A stretch of 64,000 nucleotides of DNA from Spinellus fusiger (GCA_025094145.1 JALLLS010000008.1:496001-560000); one strand, 5' to 3'; shown: positions 1-12,898, numbered from the stretch's first letter. Numbers and translations: made by a program. Notes: a model not told the origin generated them from the sequence alone.

Positions 1-454
1 TTAATAACAAATTAAGGAGAGAATCGTGACAAAAGAATTTGTTCTTTAATATCAAAAATAGAAAAAAAGTTTTCATCCAAGCATAGCTGTTAATCTATAT
101 CAGAATCTCGTGGATTAGATATATAATGAATTACAGCTATAGATGTTGAGAATAGTGAATAAGACATTTTAATGTACATATAGGTCAAAGTATTGATTGT
201 ATGACTTAACTATTAGCTTCTTTGTTTAGAAGGTCTAGTTATTTCACAAAAGGTGTAATTGAGTTCGATATAAGAAGAGAAATACGACAAGAGGGACAAA
301 AAATTGGCATTTTAAAAAGAAATTCAATAGATTTCATATCATCAATACAGTGGTTTTCCTTTATCAAAAGGAAGACAAAATATTTTCTACTTTAAAGCCC
401 ATATCATATTAAAGAAAAGCTTTAGAATACGTACATGTAATTTTATTTTAAATT
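1..454. other. AT-rich spacer, nothing recognised
   Basis: No open frame, splice-bounded exon or recognisable element family is visible in this stretch. It ends at the presumed left border of a degenerate Tc1-like element. Confidence 0.5.
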
Positions 455-1600
455 TTATTTTTTAAAAACTATTACAAATGTAGCTTTAATAATGGGTACT
501 CTCACCCTTATTTTTAATGACTTATTGCATTCGTACTGGTATTGTTTAAATCAAAGAATTCCATGTTTTTGGCTCAAAAGAATCCCAAGTTTATTGCATA
601 ATAATCTTAAACTTGTCTATCTTAACAGAACCGTTACATCTCTCCTGAATCTTGTCTTTTGTCCGTATCCAAAGGTTTTCAATGGGGTTCAGATCGGGTG
701 ATTGAGTAGGCCACTCCAAGCCATCAATTTTTCTCTCTCTTTTTTCAATCACTTGCTACAATAATTTCATGAGTGGGTGCTCTATCTTTCATTGAGTATT
801 AAGTGGCACTCTAGACCCCATAAACGTAGTAATGACTCTTCATAGACCTTTTTAACTAAACTAATAGCCTTTTGTTTATCCTTCTCAAGCATCACTAGTT
901 CTGACTTCTCACCATGACAAATAACTCTCCAAATCATAACCAAGGACCTCCTGCTTTTGAATGTGGGAGCAGGACACTATTTTTTATAGGCTTCTCCATT
1001 ATTAAGCTAAATATGAACCACTCGAATGTTCTTGCTTATTTCGAAACTACTTTCTTCAGTCTATATTGATTTTTTCCGCCTATCAACAGTCCAGTAGAGA
1101 TGCTCTTTGGCAAACTTGAGTCTTATTTCTTGATGTTTTTCATTCAAAAAAAGTTTTTTTTTTCACACGGCTAAACATACCGTATTCATGCAGCACATGT
1201 CTAACAGTGCGCTTACTGCATTTCTCAGGTATTTCTGCAACTATTTCACTTAAAGTCAATCGTCTGTCCTTGCCAACAACGTTCAGAAGGTGTTTTATTC
1301 CTCTTTCATTGAATATTTTGGGTCTTCCCGAACCTTCTTGGCGTTTGGTAGTTCTTCTTGTCTCTTGTTGATTCAAAACATTGTAGATTGCTCGCAGCCT
1401 TACTCCGGTTTTTTCAGCTATTTCTTTTACTTACATGTTTGCTTGTCGAAAATTAACAATGGTAAGTTTTTGCTCTTCTGTTAGTTGTATATTAAATTAA
1501 ATATGGATATGCTTTTATTAAGAAGAAAGGAAGAAAACTGCCACTAACATCTCTTATGTATGTAGATGCAACCCCCTAATAGTTTTTTTTGCTGATCTTA
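455..1600 (-). mobile_element. Degenerate Tc1/mariner-like DNA transposon
   Basis: The minus strand holds a broken Tc1-type transposase. The N-terminal helix-turn-helix part is read at 1,376-1,140 (GSGRPKIF hinge, then a second HTH ending in RTVRHVLHEYGM). The C-terminal catalytic signature QSPDLNPIENLW is read from about 710 down to 665. The middle is interrupted by stops and frame changes. Matching AAAAACTATTA-type sequence near 464-484 and, inverted, near 1,566-1,590 may be the terminal repeats, so the outer borders are approximate. No complete transposase remains. Confidence 0.6.
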
Positions 1601-2298
1601 GTTTCCGTTTCCATGTTAATAATAAGACTTCTAATAACTCAAATAAACATCTCCTCATCCTAGTACTAGGGTGCCTTCCAAATCTTTAACAGTGCTTGTG
1701 GTGGTCATATTGAAAACCCGACAGTCCAGAATATCTTTAAGGCGTTTGAAAGGGTTGGAGTGGGTGGTTGTAAGAGCCACCCCTTCATCGCGATTAGTCT
1801 CTACCTTTTATTTACTTCTTAGTCTTACTGATGGTATGGCAACTAGTATTCTTCTTCTAAAAGACATAGTCCAACTTTATATACAGCTTAATAATATGAT
1901 ATAGTCCGAAATAAGCCTTGCTCTACAGACCATCACTATATCTGACAGGAATGACAGGGTCTCCTCATATTTCACAATCTTCTCCCCACCTCCAAACTTA
2001 GTGGGGAGTCTTAAATTTATTGACTGCAACCCTTAGTTGAATTAACGAACCAACCCTGTTGTTGTTATTTGTGATAAGTTAAAACTTCTTACTTATTGAA
2101 CCAAATGTTGAAATGCCATCGCTCATTAGTTCAGTTTATATAATTCTTTGCTCATGTAATCTTTTTCTTACTGTAGTTCTCAGTAATAGTAGCTTCTATA
2201 ATCACCCCGAAAATAGAAGAAAAAACCTCAACTTTTTTTTTATCACTTTGTAGAAGGTGAAACATGAAGACTTGAATGGCCCACTTCCTTATGAATAC
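1601..2298. other. Spacer with an unidentified decayed coding segment
   Basis: The interval from about 1,990 down to 1,665 is richer in GC than its surroundings. Read on the minus strand it gives protein-like stretches such as KYEETLSFLSDIVMVCRARL and a segment ending NMTTTSTVKDLEG, interrupted by stops. No family was recognised. It is probably the relic of another mobile element. Confidence 0.3.
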
Positions 2299-2300
2299 TA

Positions 2301-3640
2301 CAGCCACACAAAATTAGAAAGTATTTGACCCCATAATTTATACAATTTTAAACATGATTCATCTTCTTTTTATCACAGAATTACATTTTATTAAACAATC
2401 TCAAATGTCAATCTCAGAATCATCAACAACAGACTCTATAGTTTATAACAAGCTTGAAAAAAAGAGAGTAATAGGGTGTTTACTGGCTTAAAAAATTACT
2501 CCATGGGTAGCATTTCAAAGGTCATTGGCATTAGCAAGACTACTGTCCAAAAGATCATTAGTAGGATCATGACTACTGGTGCACCTCTGTCAAAGCCTCT
2601 TTCTGTTGCACCAACAAACTTAGCTAGAGAGACCTCAGACGACTTGAGGCCATTCTAAGAGACAACCCATTTGCCTCCTATAATTATATAAATTTGGAAC
2701 TCAAAGCTCATGAGATAATCATCTGTAGAGCAACATTCATCAGATATATACACCAGATTGGGTTTGGTTCCTACTTCGCAGCACACAAGTCAAGGCTGTC
2801 TGAAGAAAATATAAAGAAAAAGACTTGGTTGGGTAAAGGAGCAGGTCAATTGGACTCCTGAGGACTGGAGATGCATTGTATGGTCTGATGAGTCACGGTT
2901 TGAAGTAGAGGGTTACCAGGGAGGATCCAGAGTGATTTGAAAGATTGAAGAGAGGTATAAGGCTGCTTATATAATACCTACAACCAAATGGGGGGGGAAG
3001 GTAGCATAATGATCTGGAGCTGTTTCTGGGCTGGTGGATTTGGGCCTTTGGTCTTTATTGATGGCACTGTAAATCAGGACATATGTCAACATTTTGGCAG
3101 GAAAATTTCTACCATGGTTCATTGAATTGAATGAGAAAGAGGACAGGGACTTTATATTCCAAGAAGATGGGGTTATCTGCCATATAGGCGGCTATACACC
3201 ATGGTGGAAAACCACACATGCAATCAGGCGTTTTGATTACTGTCCTGCCCAAAGTCCTGATCTAAACCTCATTGAACATCTCTGGAGCTGTCTTGATAAG
3301 CTTATCAATGACAAGAGGACCAGTATTAATAATATTGATGAGTTCAAGACAGCTTTAGAAGAAGCTTGGGGAAATATCCACGTTGATCCTGCCGAACATT
3401 TAGTTGGCTCAATGAAGGATCACTGCAAGGCAGTTATTGATGCCAAAGGTGGCCCAACAAAATATTAAATAAAAACTTTTTTATATACATTAATATAAAC
3501 AATATGTTAAACTAACTTTGTGTTGAATTTGAAGTCATTAGTATGTGTTTTGAGGTCGTAACATTTATATCCGTAAAGCAAGTTTTTTTTTCAGGATTTC
3601 AAAAATTAAAAATCATATACTTTCTAATGTTGTGTGACTG
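2301..3640 (+). mobile_element. Tc1-like transposon with TIRs and TA target duplication
   Basis: The two ends form inverted repeats of about 28 bases: the left begins CAGCCACACAAAATTAGAAA, and the right, read inward, begins CAGTCACACAACATTAGAAA. Each end is next to a TA dinucleotide (2,299-2,300 and 3,641-3,642), the usual target duplication of Tc1/mariner elements. Length is 1,340 bp, normal for the family. The single internal gene is a decayed Tc1 transposase. A second member lies inverted at 61,040-62,359. Confidence 0.85.
2440..3468 (+). pseudogene. Tc1-like DDE transposase, broken by stops and frameshifts
   Basis: The segments appear in family order but in different frames. An N-terminal HTH (VIGISKTTVQKIISRI) is followed by a WSDESRF-like block near 2,880-2,900 with the first catalytic Asp, a block near 3,010-3,060 (IMIWSC.WAGGFGPL), then FIFQEDGVICHIG with the second Asp near 3,160, and SPDLNLIEHLWSCLDKL near 3,255 with the third acidic region. 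The end reads VIDAKGGPTKY, a common Tc1 C-terminus. In-frame stops occur near 2,658, after 2,860 and elsewhere, so it cannot encode a working enzyme. The C-terminal 124 codons are still open. Confidence 0.85.
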
Positions 3641-3642
3641 TA

Positions 3643-5866
3643 GAGCCGTAAGGACTAAAGCAGCCTTATTTTCTGCCTGTGTTCTTAAAAGTACAATGGA
3701 AATGTCAATAAAATTACGGGGTAGATTTATTTTTTGGGACTGACGGCTTTGCTTAAAAAAAACTCCTGTTTAGAACTTCTTACAAATAGCTATAACCTTA
3801 TTATAGACACCTGTATGTTAGTAAGTTAAAGAAAGATAAGAAAAATGGATAGGGTGCAGACCTAAGTACTGACTGTAAGTATATAAATATTTATGCTGAT
3901 AAAAGACTGAATCGAATATGTTATGTTTCTCTCAAAGTCTCTGATCGTATTCAAAATTAAATTATTGTTACTTTATAAATATAAACGTATCCAATAGTGC
4001 TTTTTATTCATTTTTTACTGCTTAATGATTATCTCTAGTATATTAATATAAAAAAGGAGACTGTAGAAATTGGTATTTATTTCTACTAAAGCGGTATTTA
4101 TCTAATCATAAAAGAAAAGATTTAGAAATAGAAAAGTACTATAGCCCCTAAGCTTTCAATCAGACAAAAGAAAAAGAGAAGTATTAAAACTGTATGAAGA
4201 TGAAAATGAATACGGCTTCAATTATATTAATTAACAAACCTTCTCTTCTCTAGGCCACTTATACGTCAGGACACTATATTATAATCAAAAGTAGAATATT
4301 TATTAACATGAGCTCTACCGATATGTGTTGTATAAAGTGAATAGCTAACAGTCCATCGATTTTAAAATAACAAGACAGGATCGTGAATAAAAATTATAAA
4401 AAGCTGGCAATGACATTCAGTAAAATAGGGTATCCTGATGTCTTAAACTTTGGCTATTTTTTACCATATTAATTTACTATGTTCTATTGAAAAATACTAT
4501 GAATATATTATTCAGTGCATGTTTTTAATAATAGGTTTTTAGTTTATTCTGAGCACCCTACTTGATAATATGATTTTAATATTATGGATAAATGGAGTCA
4601 TAACAAATAATTGCTGCATTAACTACTTGTAAAAAGGTCTCTTGAAAATATTTAGTCTATATGCTTATACATATCTTCTAAGATAGACACAGGCAAAGAT
4701 AGAATGAAAGATAATAATAGATGTCAAATTAATAGGAATTTTTTTTTCACTATAGACATCTGTGTGTATTTTAAAGCAGGCAAAGGCCAAAATACTTTAT
4801 TCAAGTAAGTCTACATACAAACCTTTACAGTCCTGTATATACTTTTAATACACAATAACAACCCTGATTGAATTTACAAAAAAAAGGCCTCAACTAGCAA
4901 TGTTCATATATTGAAATACTAATTGAAACATTGATAAATAAATCAGTCCCTCAATAGAAACAAAAACACTTTGTTTGGATAAATCCGGACCATTTTTTTT
5001 ACAATCTAGATTGTTCGTGTGTATTAAACCAGACATAAGTACATTGTCTTTTAATTAAAAAAAAATTATATTGTTGTGTAAAATACAAGTTTAAAACTTA
5101 GGCACTGTATATAATATCATTGCAGCAGTTGAACTATAGTTTTGATGTCTATTTTATAGTCTATTCAATTTAAATTAATATGCAACCTTAGTTGAGTGCT
5201 GAGTAGTGTGGTATATAATAAATAATATAATAAATAATAAAATTCAAGCCTTCAAGATATATAAAGGAGTAACTTTGAACATTTATCAGTTGATATTTTG
5301 CAAAATCAAGGGTCGGTAATGGGTTCCACCTCCTTACAAGGATATATGTAATTCAACACGATTCACCCCTGCTGCTAATGGCACATAGTGAAGATCTTTC
5401 AACATAATTAGACAATAAGTTCATGTAATTTAATATACAATTAGAAAACTCATGCTAAGATCAATATCAGATCCAAGAAGTTCAAAGATGTACTAACAAT
5501 ACAAATGCTATCACAATAATTGATTGTAGTGATATTAGATAGTGAAAGTTGTTCTATTTCGTATGGAAGATAAAAATATAATATCACGGCATCATAAAAT
5601 ACTATTAAAGGAATGTGTTCTATAAGAAACTTCAAGATAGTATTTATTTATAATAAAGCATATATTTCTTATATTACTGAAAAACGGGGTCTATCAAAGC
5701 AGCCCACTCTTCATATATAAAGAGACACTTGTTTAGTAAAAATCTTTAAAAACTCTCCTATTTCAATTCTTTTACACTTATTTTCACAAAAGCTTTTGGG
5801 AAAGGCCCCACTATCAAAGAAAAGTGAATCATTGAAACATTACAGACGTAAACTTCAATATTCAAT
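3643..5866. other. AT-rich gene-free spacer upstream of desaturase copy 1
   Basis: Only short chance frames occur, with no conserved motif or terminal repeat. The last hundred bases resemble the sequence upstream of the second desaturase copy (ATTGAAA..ATTAC just before the start), so they belong to the duplicated gene's 5' region. Confidence 0.5.
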
Positions 5867-7333
5867 ATGCAGACAGAACCATATGAAAAAACTCGCTCTG
5901 AAAGTCGCATGCCTTCAGCTCCTGAGAAGGCTTTACTACCACTGTTTGACAGTCCAACAACATTCAGAAATGTCTTCGAACGTGTTGACTGGTTTAACTT
6001 CACATCTTTTATCCTACTTCCACTTATTGCTATCTATGGTGTATTCACAACCAAGTTTAACTTGAAGACAGTAATATTTGGGTACATCTATAGCCAACTT
6101 AGCGGGTTTGGCATTACTGCTGGTAAGATTAATAGTCTTTTTGACTGTCTAAGATAAGATCTAATTTAATTTTATCAAAGGATATCACCGGTATTGGTCT
6201 CATCGGGCCTATCAAGCAACTATTCCACTGCAATTAATACTTCTGTATTTTGGAGCTAGTGCATCTCAAGGGTCAGTCTACTGGTGGTGTAAGCGCCATC
6301 GTGCTCATCATAGGTAAAATATATCCTCGATATAGCCTTTTTTTAAATCCATTTTACAGATGGACAGACACTGAAAGAGACCCTTACAATGCTAAACGTG
6401 GATTTTTTTACTCTCATATTGGTTGGGTTTTACTGAAGCAGCAACGTAGTATAGATTATATTGATATATCCGATTTAAAAAATGATAGGCTTGTTGCATT
6501 CCAGCACAAATACTTTATCATTATTAGTTTATTTACTTCAGTTGTTGTACCTGTTGCTGTCTGTAAAATATTTTGGGATGATGTGTGGGTAAGTAATACA
6601 AAAAAAAATAAGCTTACTTATTTTTCTGCAGGGTGGTATATATTTTGCAGCAGCTTTAAGGATCTTTTTAGTACATCACATCACTTTTTCTATCAATAGT
6701 GTATCCCATATGTTTGGTGAAAACGCGTACGATGATCACCTCACCCCTCGCGATCACTGGTTAACTGCATTTATTACTTTGGGCGAAGGATATCATAACT
6801 TTCATCACCAATTCCCTCAGGATTATCGCAATGCCATTTTATATTATCAATATGATCCTACCAAATGGTTGATCAAGATACTTGAATTCTTTGGACTTGC
6901 CTATAATCTCAAGACATTCCCTGAAAATGAAATCAGCAAAGGACGGTTACAGATGTTGGAAATCAAATTAGAGAAAGAAAAGAAAAGCATTGCATACGGA
7001 ACACCTATTAATCAGCTTCCAGTTTACACTTGGAATGAGTATCAGCACTTGGTAAATGATTGTAATAAGCCATGGATCTTGATAGAAGGTATTCTATATG
7101 ATCTTGAGGGATTCGACCATCCAGGAGGCATAAAGTATATTACGGCAGGCTATGGCAAAGACATGACTACATCATTTAATGGTGGAGTTTACAACCACTC
7201 TAATGGAGCAAGGAACCTATTATCAATGATGAGAGTTGGTGTTCTATTGAATGGAATGGAAGTCATGGATGATATAAGTAGAGAAGAGGAGGTGAATTCA
7301 TTAGCACTAGACTCTTATTCAAAATTAAGATAG
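5867..7333 (+). CDS. Delta-9 acyl-CoA desaturase with C-terminal cytochrome b5 domain, copy 1
   Basis: This membrane di-iron enzyme introduces the first double bond into stearoyl/palmitoyl-CoA at the endoplasmic reticulum; the fused cytochrome b5 domain supplies electrons. Four exons close in frame: 5867..6122, 6181..6313, 6360..6588 and 6632..7333, giving 439 residues, near the usual 440-450. All histidine boxes are present: HRYWSHR and HRAHH in exon 2 with its junction, and HNFHH in exon 4; NSVSHMFG supplies another ligand His. The b5 domain has the heme motif HPGG and a second His in YNHSNGARNLL. The start chosen is MQTEPYEKTRSES, matching the copy at 18,726. The protein ends 10 residues beyond the other copy. 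Large parts, including intron 2, are nearly identical to the second copy while other parts are diverged. Confidence 0.9.
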
Positions 7334-7600
7334 TTCATTGTTACATTCATTTACACCCAAAGACGTGCATTTATTCATTCTTGTATTCTTTTTCTATAAA
7401 ATCAAATAAAACTTCATCATAATTATAAACTATAGCGACTATCTCACTCTTCATATTACTATTTAATATAATATATTAATATATTAGATGTTTAATGTGG
7501 GCATACTTAAGGTCAAGAGATAAATACTAATAATAATATAAAGATCATAAAAGATGGATGAAAAACCAGTCATTCTCAATAATTTCTCGTCTGGATTGAT
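7334..7600. other. 3' flank of desaturase copy 1 up to the LINE insertion
   Basis: AT-rich sequence with a probable polyadenylation region (ATCAAATAAAACTTC near 7,400). Nothing else is recognised before the LINE target-site duplication. Confidence 0.4.
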
Positions 7601-7616
7601 GGTACTGATCGCTGTA
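7601..7616 (+). repeat. LINE target-site duplication, left copy
   Basis: GGTACTGATCGCTGTA occurs here and again exactly at 12,899-12,914, directly after the LINE's A-rich tail. This is the footprint of target-primed reverse transcription. Confidence 0.9.
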
Positions 7617-7689
7617 CACACTCTATTTGCCTTAACATTTGCCTTGAAATTATCGAGCATAACGAAAAAAATAATGACATCCCCTCCTC

Positions 7690-8608
7690 GATCTCCCTCC
7701 TCGGAAGATCCACCCAGGCCATGAAATGGCGTCAATAGAACTGTCACTGGCGCTAAGCCTTTTATTCGTCGCCCCAACAAGGCGATCTCAATCTATACAG
7801 CCCCTGGTTGTGATGCGATGTTGAGGGTGGACCCTGTCACCTCAGCATAGGCTCGTACGGTGAACCCGTCGAGTGTTGTGTTTAACTTTGGAAAGAATGC
7901 CAAGTCCCAAGAGCTTGTCCCTGTTCTGATAGCTCAGTTGGGTAAGGTGGCCGCCATCACCACTCGACACACCCGCACCAAGGACTTCATCGCTGAGGTT
8001 CTCTTTGAAAAGCCTGAGGTTCGCCTGAAGGCAACTTCTGAAGGCGTGTCCTTCAACAACTCTCGGGTGGTTGCCTCTGCTGGGTTCGACTCAGAGGCCG
8101 ACCTAGTAAAGGTCAACCTTTACAATATCCTGTCTGCTTTCCCAGCAAGGACCTTTTGGTCTCTGTTTTGGAGGCCTTCCAACCATTTGGCAAGGTGGTG
8201 CACCTTCGGGCGTACCATGACGAGTACCAGACCTTCCGCGGTGAAGCTTCTGTCTTTTTGGATGTCTCTGCTGTAGAGGATCCTCGCCCCCTGTGTCGTT
8301 TCCTCCAACTTGGTGGAATATTCAACACATCAATTGAGATTCGTACCAAGGGTCTTCCACCCTACTGCCGGTACTAACGCCAAGAGGGCCACATGAAGAA
8401 GGACTGCCCTCGTCGTCCTGTCTTTGTCCCCCGCTGCCACACTTGTGGTATTGCTGGCCATAAGGCCAATGACCTAGAATACCCCTCTCATCCAGAGACC
8501 AGGGCTGCTGAAGAAGCCGCTGCCGAACAGCGTGCCAAGGAGATTGCTGCTGCTGAGGCAGAACGTGCTGCCAAGAAGGCCGCCAAAGAGGTAGCTGCTA
8601 CCACCGAT

Positions 8609-8641
<33 letters not shown>

Positions 8642-9001
8642 GGGGATGCCATGGATATGGACATGGACATTGCCCTGACAAGACAGGTTTTGTAGTCTCT
8701 CTCCCAGGAGGAGACTGCCAAATTAAAGAACTCTATGGAGATCGACAGTGAGATGTACGACGTCTCCAATACCAGCACCAGCAACAGCATGTGGGCTCCC
8801 CACAATACTGAGCATTGTCTTCGCCTTCGTGAGGCTGTACTTGCCATGCGCAAGACTGCCACCACCAACACCACTACCAAAACCCTTTCCAAGCCCTCCT
8901 TCTCTTACATTACTCGCTCCCAGAGAACTGTGCCTGCCACTCCTTTGCCTGCTTCTGCTTCCACTGCTGACCCCACCAAGGTCAACGCCATGGAGTTATG
9001 A
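7690..9001 (+). pseudogene. LINE ORF1 (gag-like nucleic-acid-binding protein), disrupted
   Basis: Protein-like sequence runs from about 7,760 (a stop interrupts it at 7,848) through FNFGKNAKSQELVPVLIAQL. It then shifts frame near 8,150 to FQPFGKVVHLRAYHDEY and ends in a cysteine-rich region. There, RQEGHMKKDCPRRP and CHTCGIAGHKAND look like two CCHC knuckles; a stop replaces one expected Cys near 8,377 and Leu another near 8,474. An Ala/Lys/Glu-rich segment and an Asn/Asp/Met repeat follow (about 8,505-8,690). After a stop at 8,693 the frame continues to the TGA at 8,999-9,001. As in other LINEs, this would coat the element RNA. Confidence 0.75.
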
Positions 9002-12000
9002 GTGTCGGCCCTATCCGATTAGGGACCCTCAATGTGAGAAGTCTCTCCTCACTTGTACATAGTCGTTCTTCTCCCAAGTCACTCCTTCTTCGCCACCTTT
9101 GTTCCCTTTCCCCTCCTCTATCACTTCTTGCTCTGCAGGAAACTCACGCCACTCCCAAACACCACTCCTCCCTCAATCTTCTCTTCCAAGCCCAGTCTAG
9201 TCTTTGGACTCAGCACTGTGGCCTTGTCTCTTTTCATGCTCATTTGCTACTAACCCATTTGCACACTTCTGTAGATAATAGGATCCTTACTGTTCAGGTC
9301 TCACACACCGAAAACCGCATTGATCCATTTATTGTAGTGGTAGTCTATGGACCCACTATCTACATTGAACGCCATCCTTTCTTTCTGTCACTCATTTCGA
9401 CACTCACCTCCCTTCCTCAGTCCCAACATTTGTTCTCGGCGACTTCAATGCCAACCTCCACCAACGCACAGCCTTCACCAGTGAATGGCTAGTGTATCAA
9501 CATCAGCACTTTCTTGACGCCATCACGGCACCACTCGCAGTACCACTACCCACCTTCCACAGCAGCCGTTCTCGGACGTGCATTGATTACATCTTTTGAC
9601 CCACCACCATTATCACTTCTGCACTAGAAGTTCTTTTTGTCAACCCAAGTTGGACTGACCATAGTTTGCTTGTGGTTTCAATTCCTCTGTCTCGGCCCTC
9701 TGGACCTGGTGTCTGGAGATTTAACACGGTGTACCTGGATCACGATGAGTTTGAGGATTTGTTGATGGATCTGCTGGATCTTGCCTCGTCTCTTCTTCCT
9801 GTGGATGTCTCTGCTGGTTGTCGCTGGGATTTGCTCAAGCAAGCCGTCAGGCATCTTTCCTTGGCCTATGACAAGAAGTATCAACGTCACTGTCGGTCAG
9901 TGGAGCGTCAGCTCAACCGTACTCGCACCCAACTTCTTTCTTCGTCTCCCTCTTTGGATCTTTCTAGTGTTGAGGCTGAACTTGCCAATATGCAGCAGAC
10001 CCGAACCGCCAATCTTGTCCAGCGTGCTGGTGTCAAGTGGTGTGAACAGGGCGAGCAATCCAATTCCTATTTTTTTTAGGACAATCAAACAAAGAACGAC
10101 TGCAAAGTCCATTACCTCGCTTCGGGATCCTGTTTCTGGTGACCTTTTTCCTCGATGGCAGACATGCTTGGGCATGCACGCCAGTTTTACTAAGACCTAT
10201 ACACTGCGGCCCCCATTGACTTTGTCTCTGGTGAGTCTTTGCTCAACAACATTCTTTCTTCTGCTCTTTTGTCTACTTCTTCTGCCTCGTTGCTTAGCAA
10301 AGTCACACTGGAGGATATCCTTATTATATTGAAAGACATACCGAGCAACTCGAGCCCTGGTTTGGATGGACCTCCCTATCCCTTGTGGAGAAGGTTATTC
10401 AGACATTCCTTTGTGCAAGAGTTGGCTCAACAGGTGTATCAGGATGCTTTGTTTGGTGTTTTTCCTTCCTCTTGGTTGGAAACGGTGTTGGTACTTTTGC
10501 CAAAGGCTGTTGACCCTTCTCTTTTGAAGAATTGGCGTCCCATTTCACTCATTAACTGTGATGCTAAGATCTTTACCAAGATCATCACCTCTCGACTTCG
10601 GTTTTGTCTCGGCCCTCTGATGACTCCCTATCAAACGGGTTTCATGGCCAATCGTTTTATTGCTGACAATGGTTTGCTAACGCGCTTTGTTATGCAACAT
10701 GCCCAATTGGCAAAAGATCATGGTGTTGCTCTCTTGCTGGATCAAGAGAAGGCGTACGATCGGGTACATCCAGAGTATCTTCGTTTGGTGCTCTTTCGTT
10801 TTGGTTTTCCTGTGGTCTTTTTGGACACTGTCTGTTTATTGTTTTTTGCTACCAAGATTCACGTCAATGTGAATGGTTTTGTGTTCTCCCCGTTCCCCCA
10901 GGGTCGTGGGTTGCGACAAGGAGATCTACTTTCTCCTCTTCTTTTCAACCTTGCTTTTGAGCCATTGCTCCGCACCATTCTTGCTTCCTCTTCTCTTCGA
11001 GGCTTCTGTTTTGGTGTCCCTCCGTTGTTGTCCGCAGTTGTTCCTCTGGTTCCACCTCCTCCCTTGAAGGTATTGGCTTATGCTGATGATCTTCTGGTTT
11101 TCCTTTCTTGTCCTGGTGAGCTCGCTTCTCTTCTTGAGATTCTCTCGGTGTTTGGCCTGGCATCTAATGCTCGGGTCAACCTCAGCAAGACCGCCGCGGT
11201 TGCTCTTTCAGGGCATTTCGTTCCCGACTGAGGTCCTGTGCTGGATGCCTCTGACATATCATGTCGCCATGATAGTCATACAGTCCATGCAGTCCATGCA
11301 GTCTGTTATCTTGGTTTTCCTTTGTCGTCGCACCCAACCCAGTTGGATCACTTCCGTTTGGCTCTTCTGGAGAGGTTGGAGAGGCAATGCAACATCATGT
11401 CGCAGTGCCACCTTTCTGTTCGGGGTAAGAGCCTAGTGGCCAACTCCTTGCTCTTCAGTACCATTTGGCACGTTCTGTACGTGACCCCTGCTCCCAACTC
11501 TTTCTTCTCTGCTGTCCGTGGACTTGTCCGTAGATACCTTAACCTTGGTTTTGGTAGTCCTGGATGGGATCTGCTCTGCCAACCTCATAGGCGTGGTGGC
11601 ATTAGTTTGTTGGACCCTGCCAGTCAGCAAAAGGCTCTCCAACTACGTTGAATCCTTCCTCTTTTAACCAACTCTTCTTCTTTTTCTTCTTTTTTCTTCT
11701 ACTACTACTACTACTTTTGTACTTAGCTACTTAGACTTTCTTCTTCCTCTGCACTTCCAAGCACCTTCTGCTTCTGTCGCTCTCCTGTTTCCTTGCCATC
11801 TGCGCAACTGTCTGTCTTCTCTGCGCCCGACTCATCGTGGTTGCTCTTCTTTACCCGTCTCTCCCCTCTCAATGCATGTTAGTATGGATGCTCCTACCCT
11901 GCTAACATTGCCTCTGTCCACTGTTTGGGGTTTCTTTCCGCCTTTTGTTGCACCCAAGCTCAACTTTGCCAAGGTGTTTGTCTTCCACGCTTTCGAACTG

Positions 12001-12732
12001 GATAGCTTTGGTCGTCTATGCCGGAAGCATATCGCGCAATTGGGTTTTGCAAAGTATCGCATCCTTTCTTTCTTCCGTGCTCTGGACTCTGGGCAAATTG
12101 TGCTCTGGCCGTGGTTTTTGTCTGGCTTTGTGCTGGCATCTTCCACCTCTCCACCATCCACTGGCTTTTCTTCTCTTTTGGAGATCATACAAATTAACAA
12201 GCAAAGTCTGGTCAAGGCCTGCACTTTTTCTCTTCGTCGCCATCTGCTACCTCCTTTGTCTTCTCCTTCTCCTTCTGCAGTTGTGTGGAAGCGTTTCTGG
12301 CATCTTCGGATCCCTCACAATACCCGCACTGTTTGGTGGAAGGCCCTCTGGGGTCATTTGCCCACTCGCAGCAGAATGCACCGTGTCCTGCCTGTCCAAT
12401 TTCCTTCTCCTCTTTGCTTGTTCTGTTCTGCTTTGGTGGAAGACTAGGATCATTTTCTGTTTCTCTGTTCTGGGAAGAGGCGTGTGTGGAGTGTCTTTCT
12501 CTCTCGTTGGTGTCCCTCTTGGCATCTTAAGAATGCCCAGTCTCTGTTCTCTTCTTGTTGTCCTCCTTCTCTACCAGACGCCGGCCTTGGTGTTCTGGTA
12601 GTGGCTGCTACGGTGCAGGCAATTTGGCGTGCCCACTGGGCTTATATCTTTGACTCTGCTCCTTTTCTTCCTGATGTTGTGGCGAGTAAGGCCTTTTCTT
12701 TGGTGGTGGCTCTGCAGTCCATGGTTGCTTGA
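8998..12732 (+). pseudogene. LINE ORF2 (endonuclease, reverse transcriptase, zinc-binding end), disrupted
   Basis: The start ATG overlaps the ORF1 stop. The N-terminal endonuclease shows LGTLNVRSLS and LLALQETH; a frameshift falls near 9,430, before the expected GDFNANL motif, and a stop near 9,597. WTDHSLLV is seen near 9,654. The reverse transcriptase is open from 10,239 to 11,231 with LKNWRPISLINCDAKIF, LLLDQEKAYDRVHPEYL, GRGLRQGDLLSPLLFNLAFE and the YADD active site. After another break, the C-terminal thumb-like part ends at 11,651. A zf-RVT-like block (VWKRFWHLRIPHNTRTVWWK then CLFCSALVED) is at 12,280-12,450. The last frame closes at 12,732. At least four breaks prevent translation of a full protein. 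Confidence 0.85.
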
Positions 12733-12898
12733 AGTATTTTTCTTCCTTCCTTTTTTCTTTCTTTTTCTTATGTATTATTCATTTTAGCTAGTTTCTTTCT
12801 TCCTTTCCTTTTGTTCGGTCCACGTAACCTTTATTATTTTTTAAGTGCCGCACGTCATAACGTGTCGGCCTAGTCAATAAAGAATACAAAAAAAAAAA

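Larger units (their letters stand above)
7617..12898 (+). mobile_element. Non-LTR retrotransposon (LINE), 5.28 kb, with TSD and A-tail
   Basis: The element starts after one copy of a 16-bp direct repeat and ends with a short A-run followed by the other copy. It carries a gag-like ORF1 with zinc-knuckle remnants and an ORF2 with an apurinic-type endonuclease, reverse transcriptase (YADD at 11,079-11,090) and a C-terminal zf-RVT-like segment. ORF2 ATG overlaps the ORF1 stop as ATGA (8,998-9,001). Its base composition is much richer in GC and CT than the host spacer. Both ORFs are broken, so this copy is dead. The clade cannot be settled by eye; the L1/Tad type of organisation fits. Confidence 0.9.

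Noticed and set aside
7484..7780. Minus-strand frame of 98 codons across the LINE's left border
   Set aside because: It runs across the insertion point and half of it lies in LINE sequence; no domain or codon bias.
8488..8892. 134-codon minus-strand frame opposite LINE ORF1
   Set aside because: It mirrors the Ala/Thr/Asn-repeat coding segment on the plus strand and has no independent signature.
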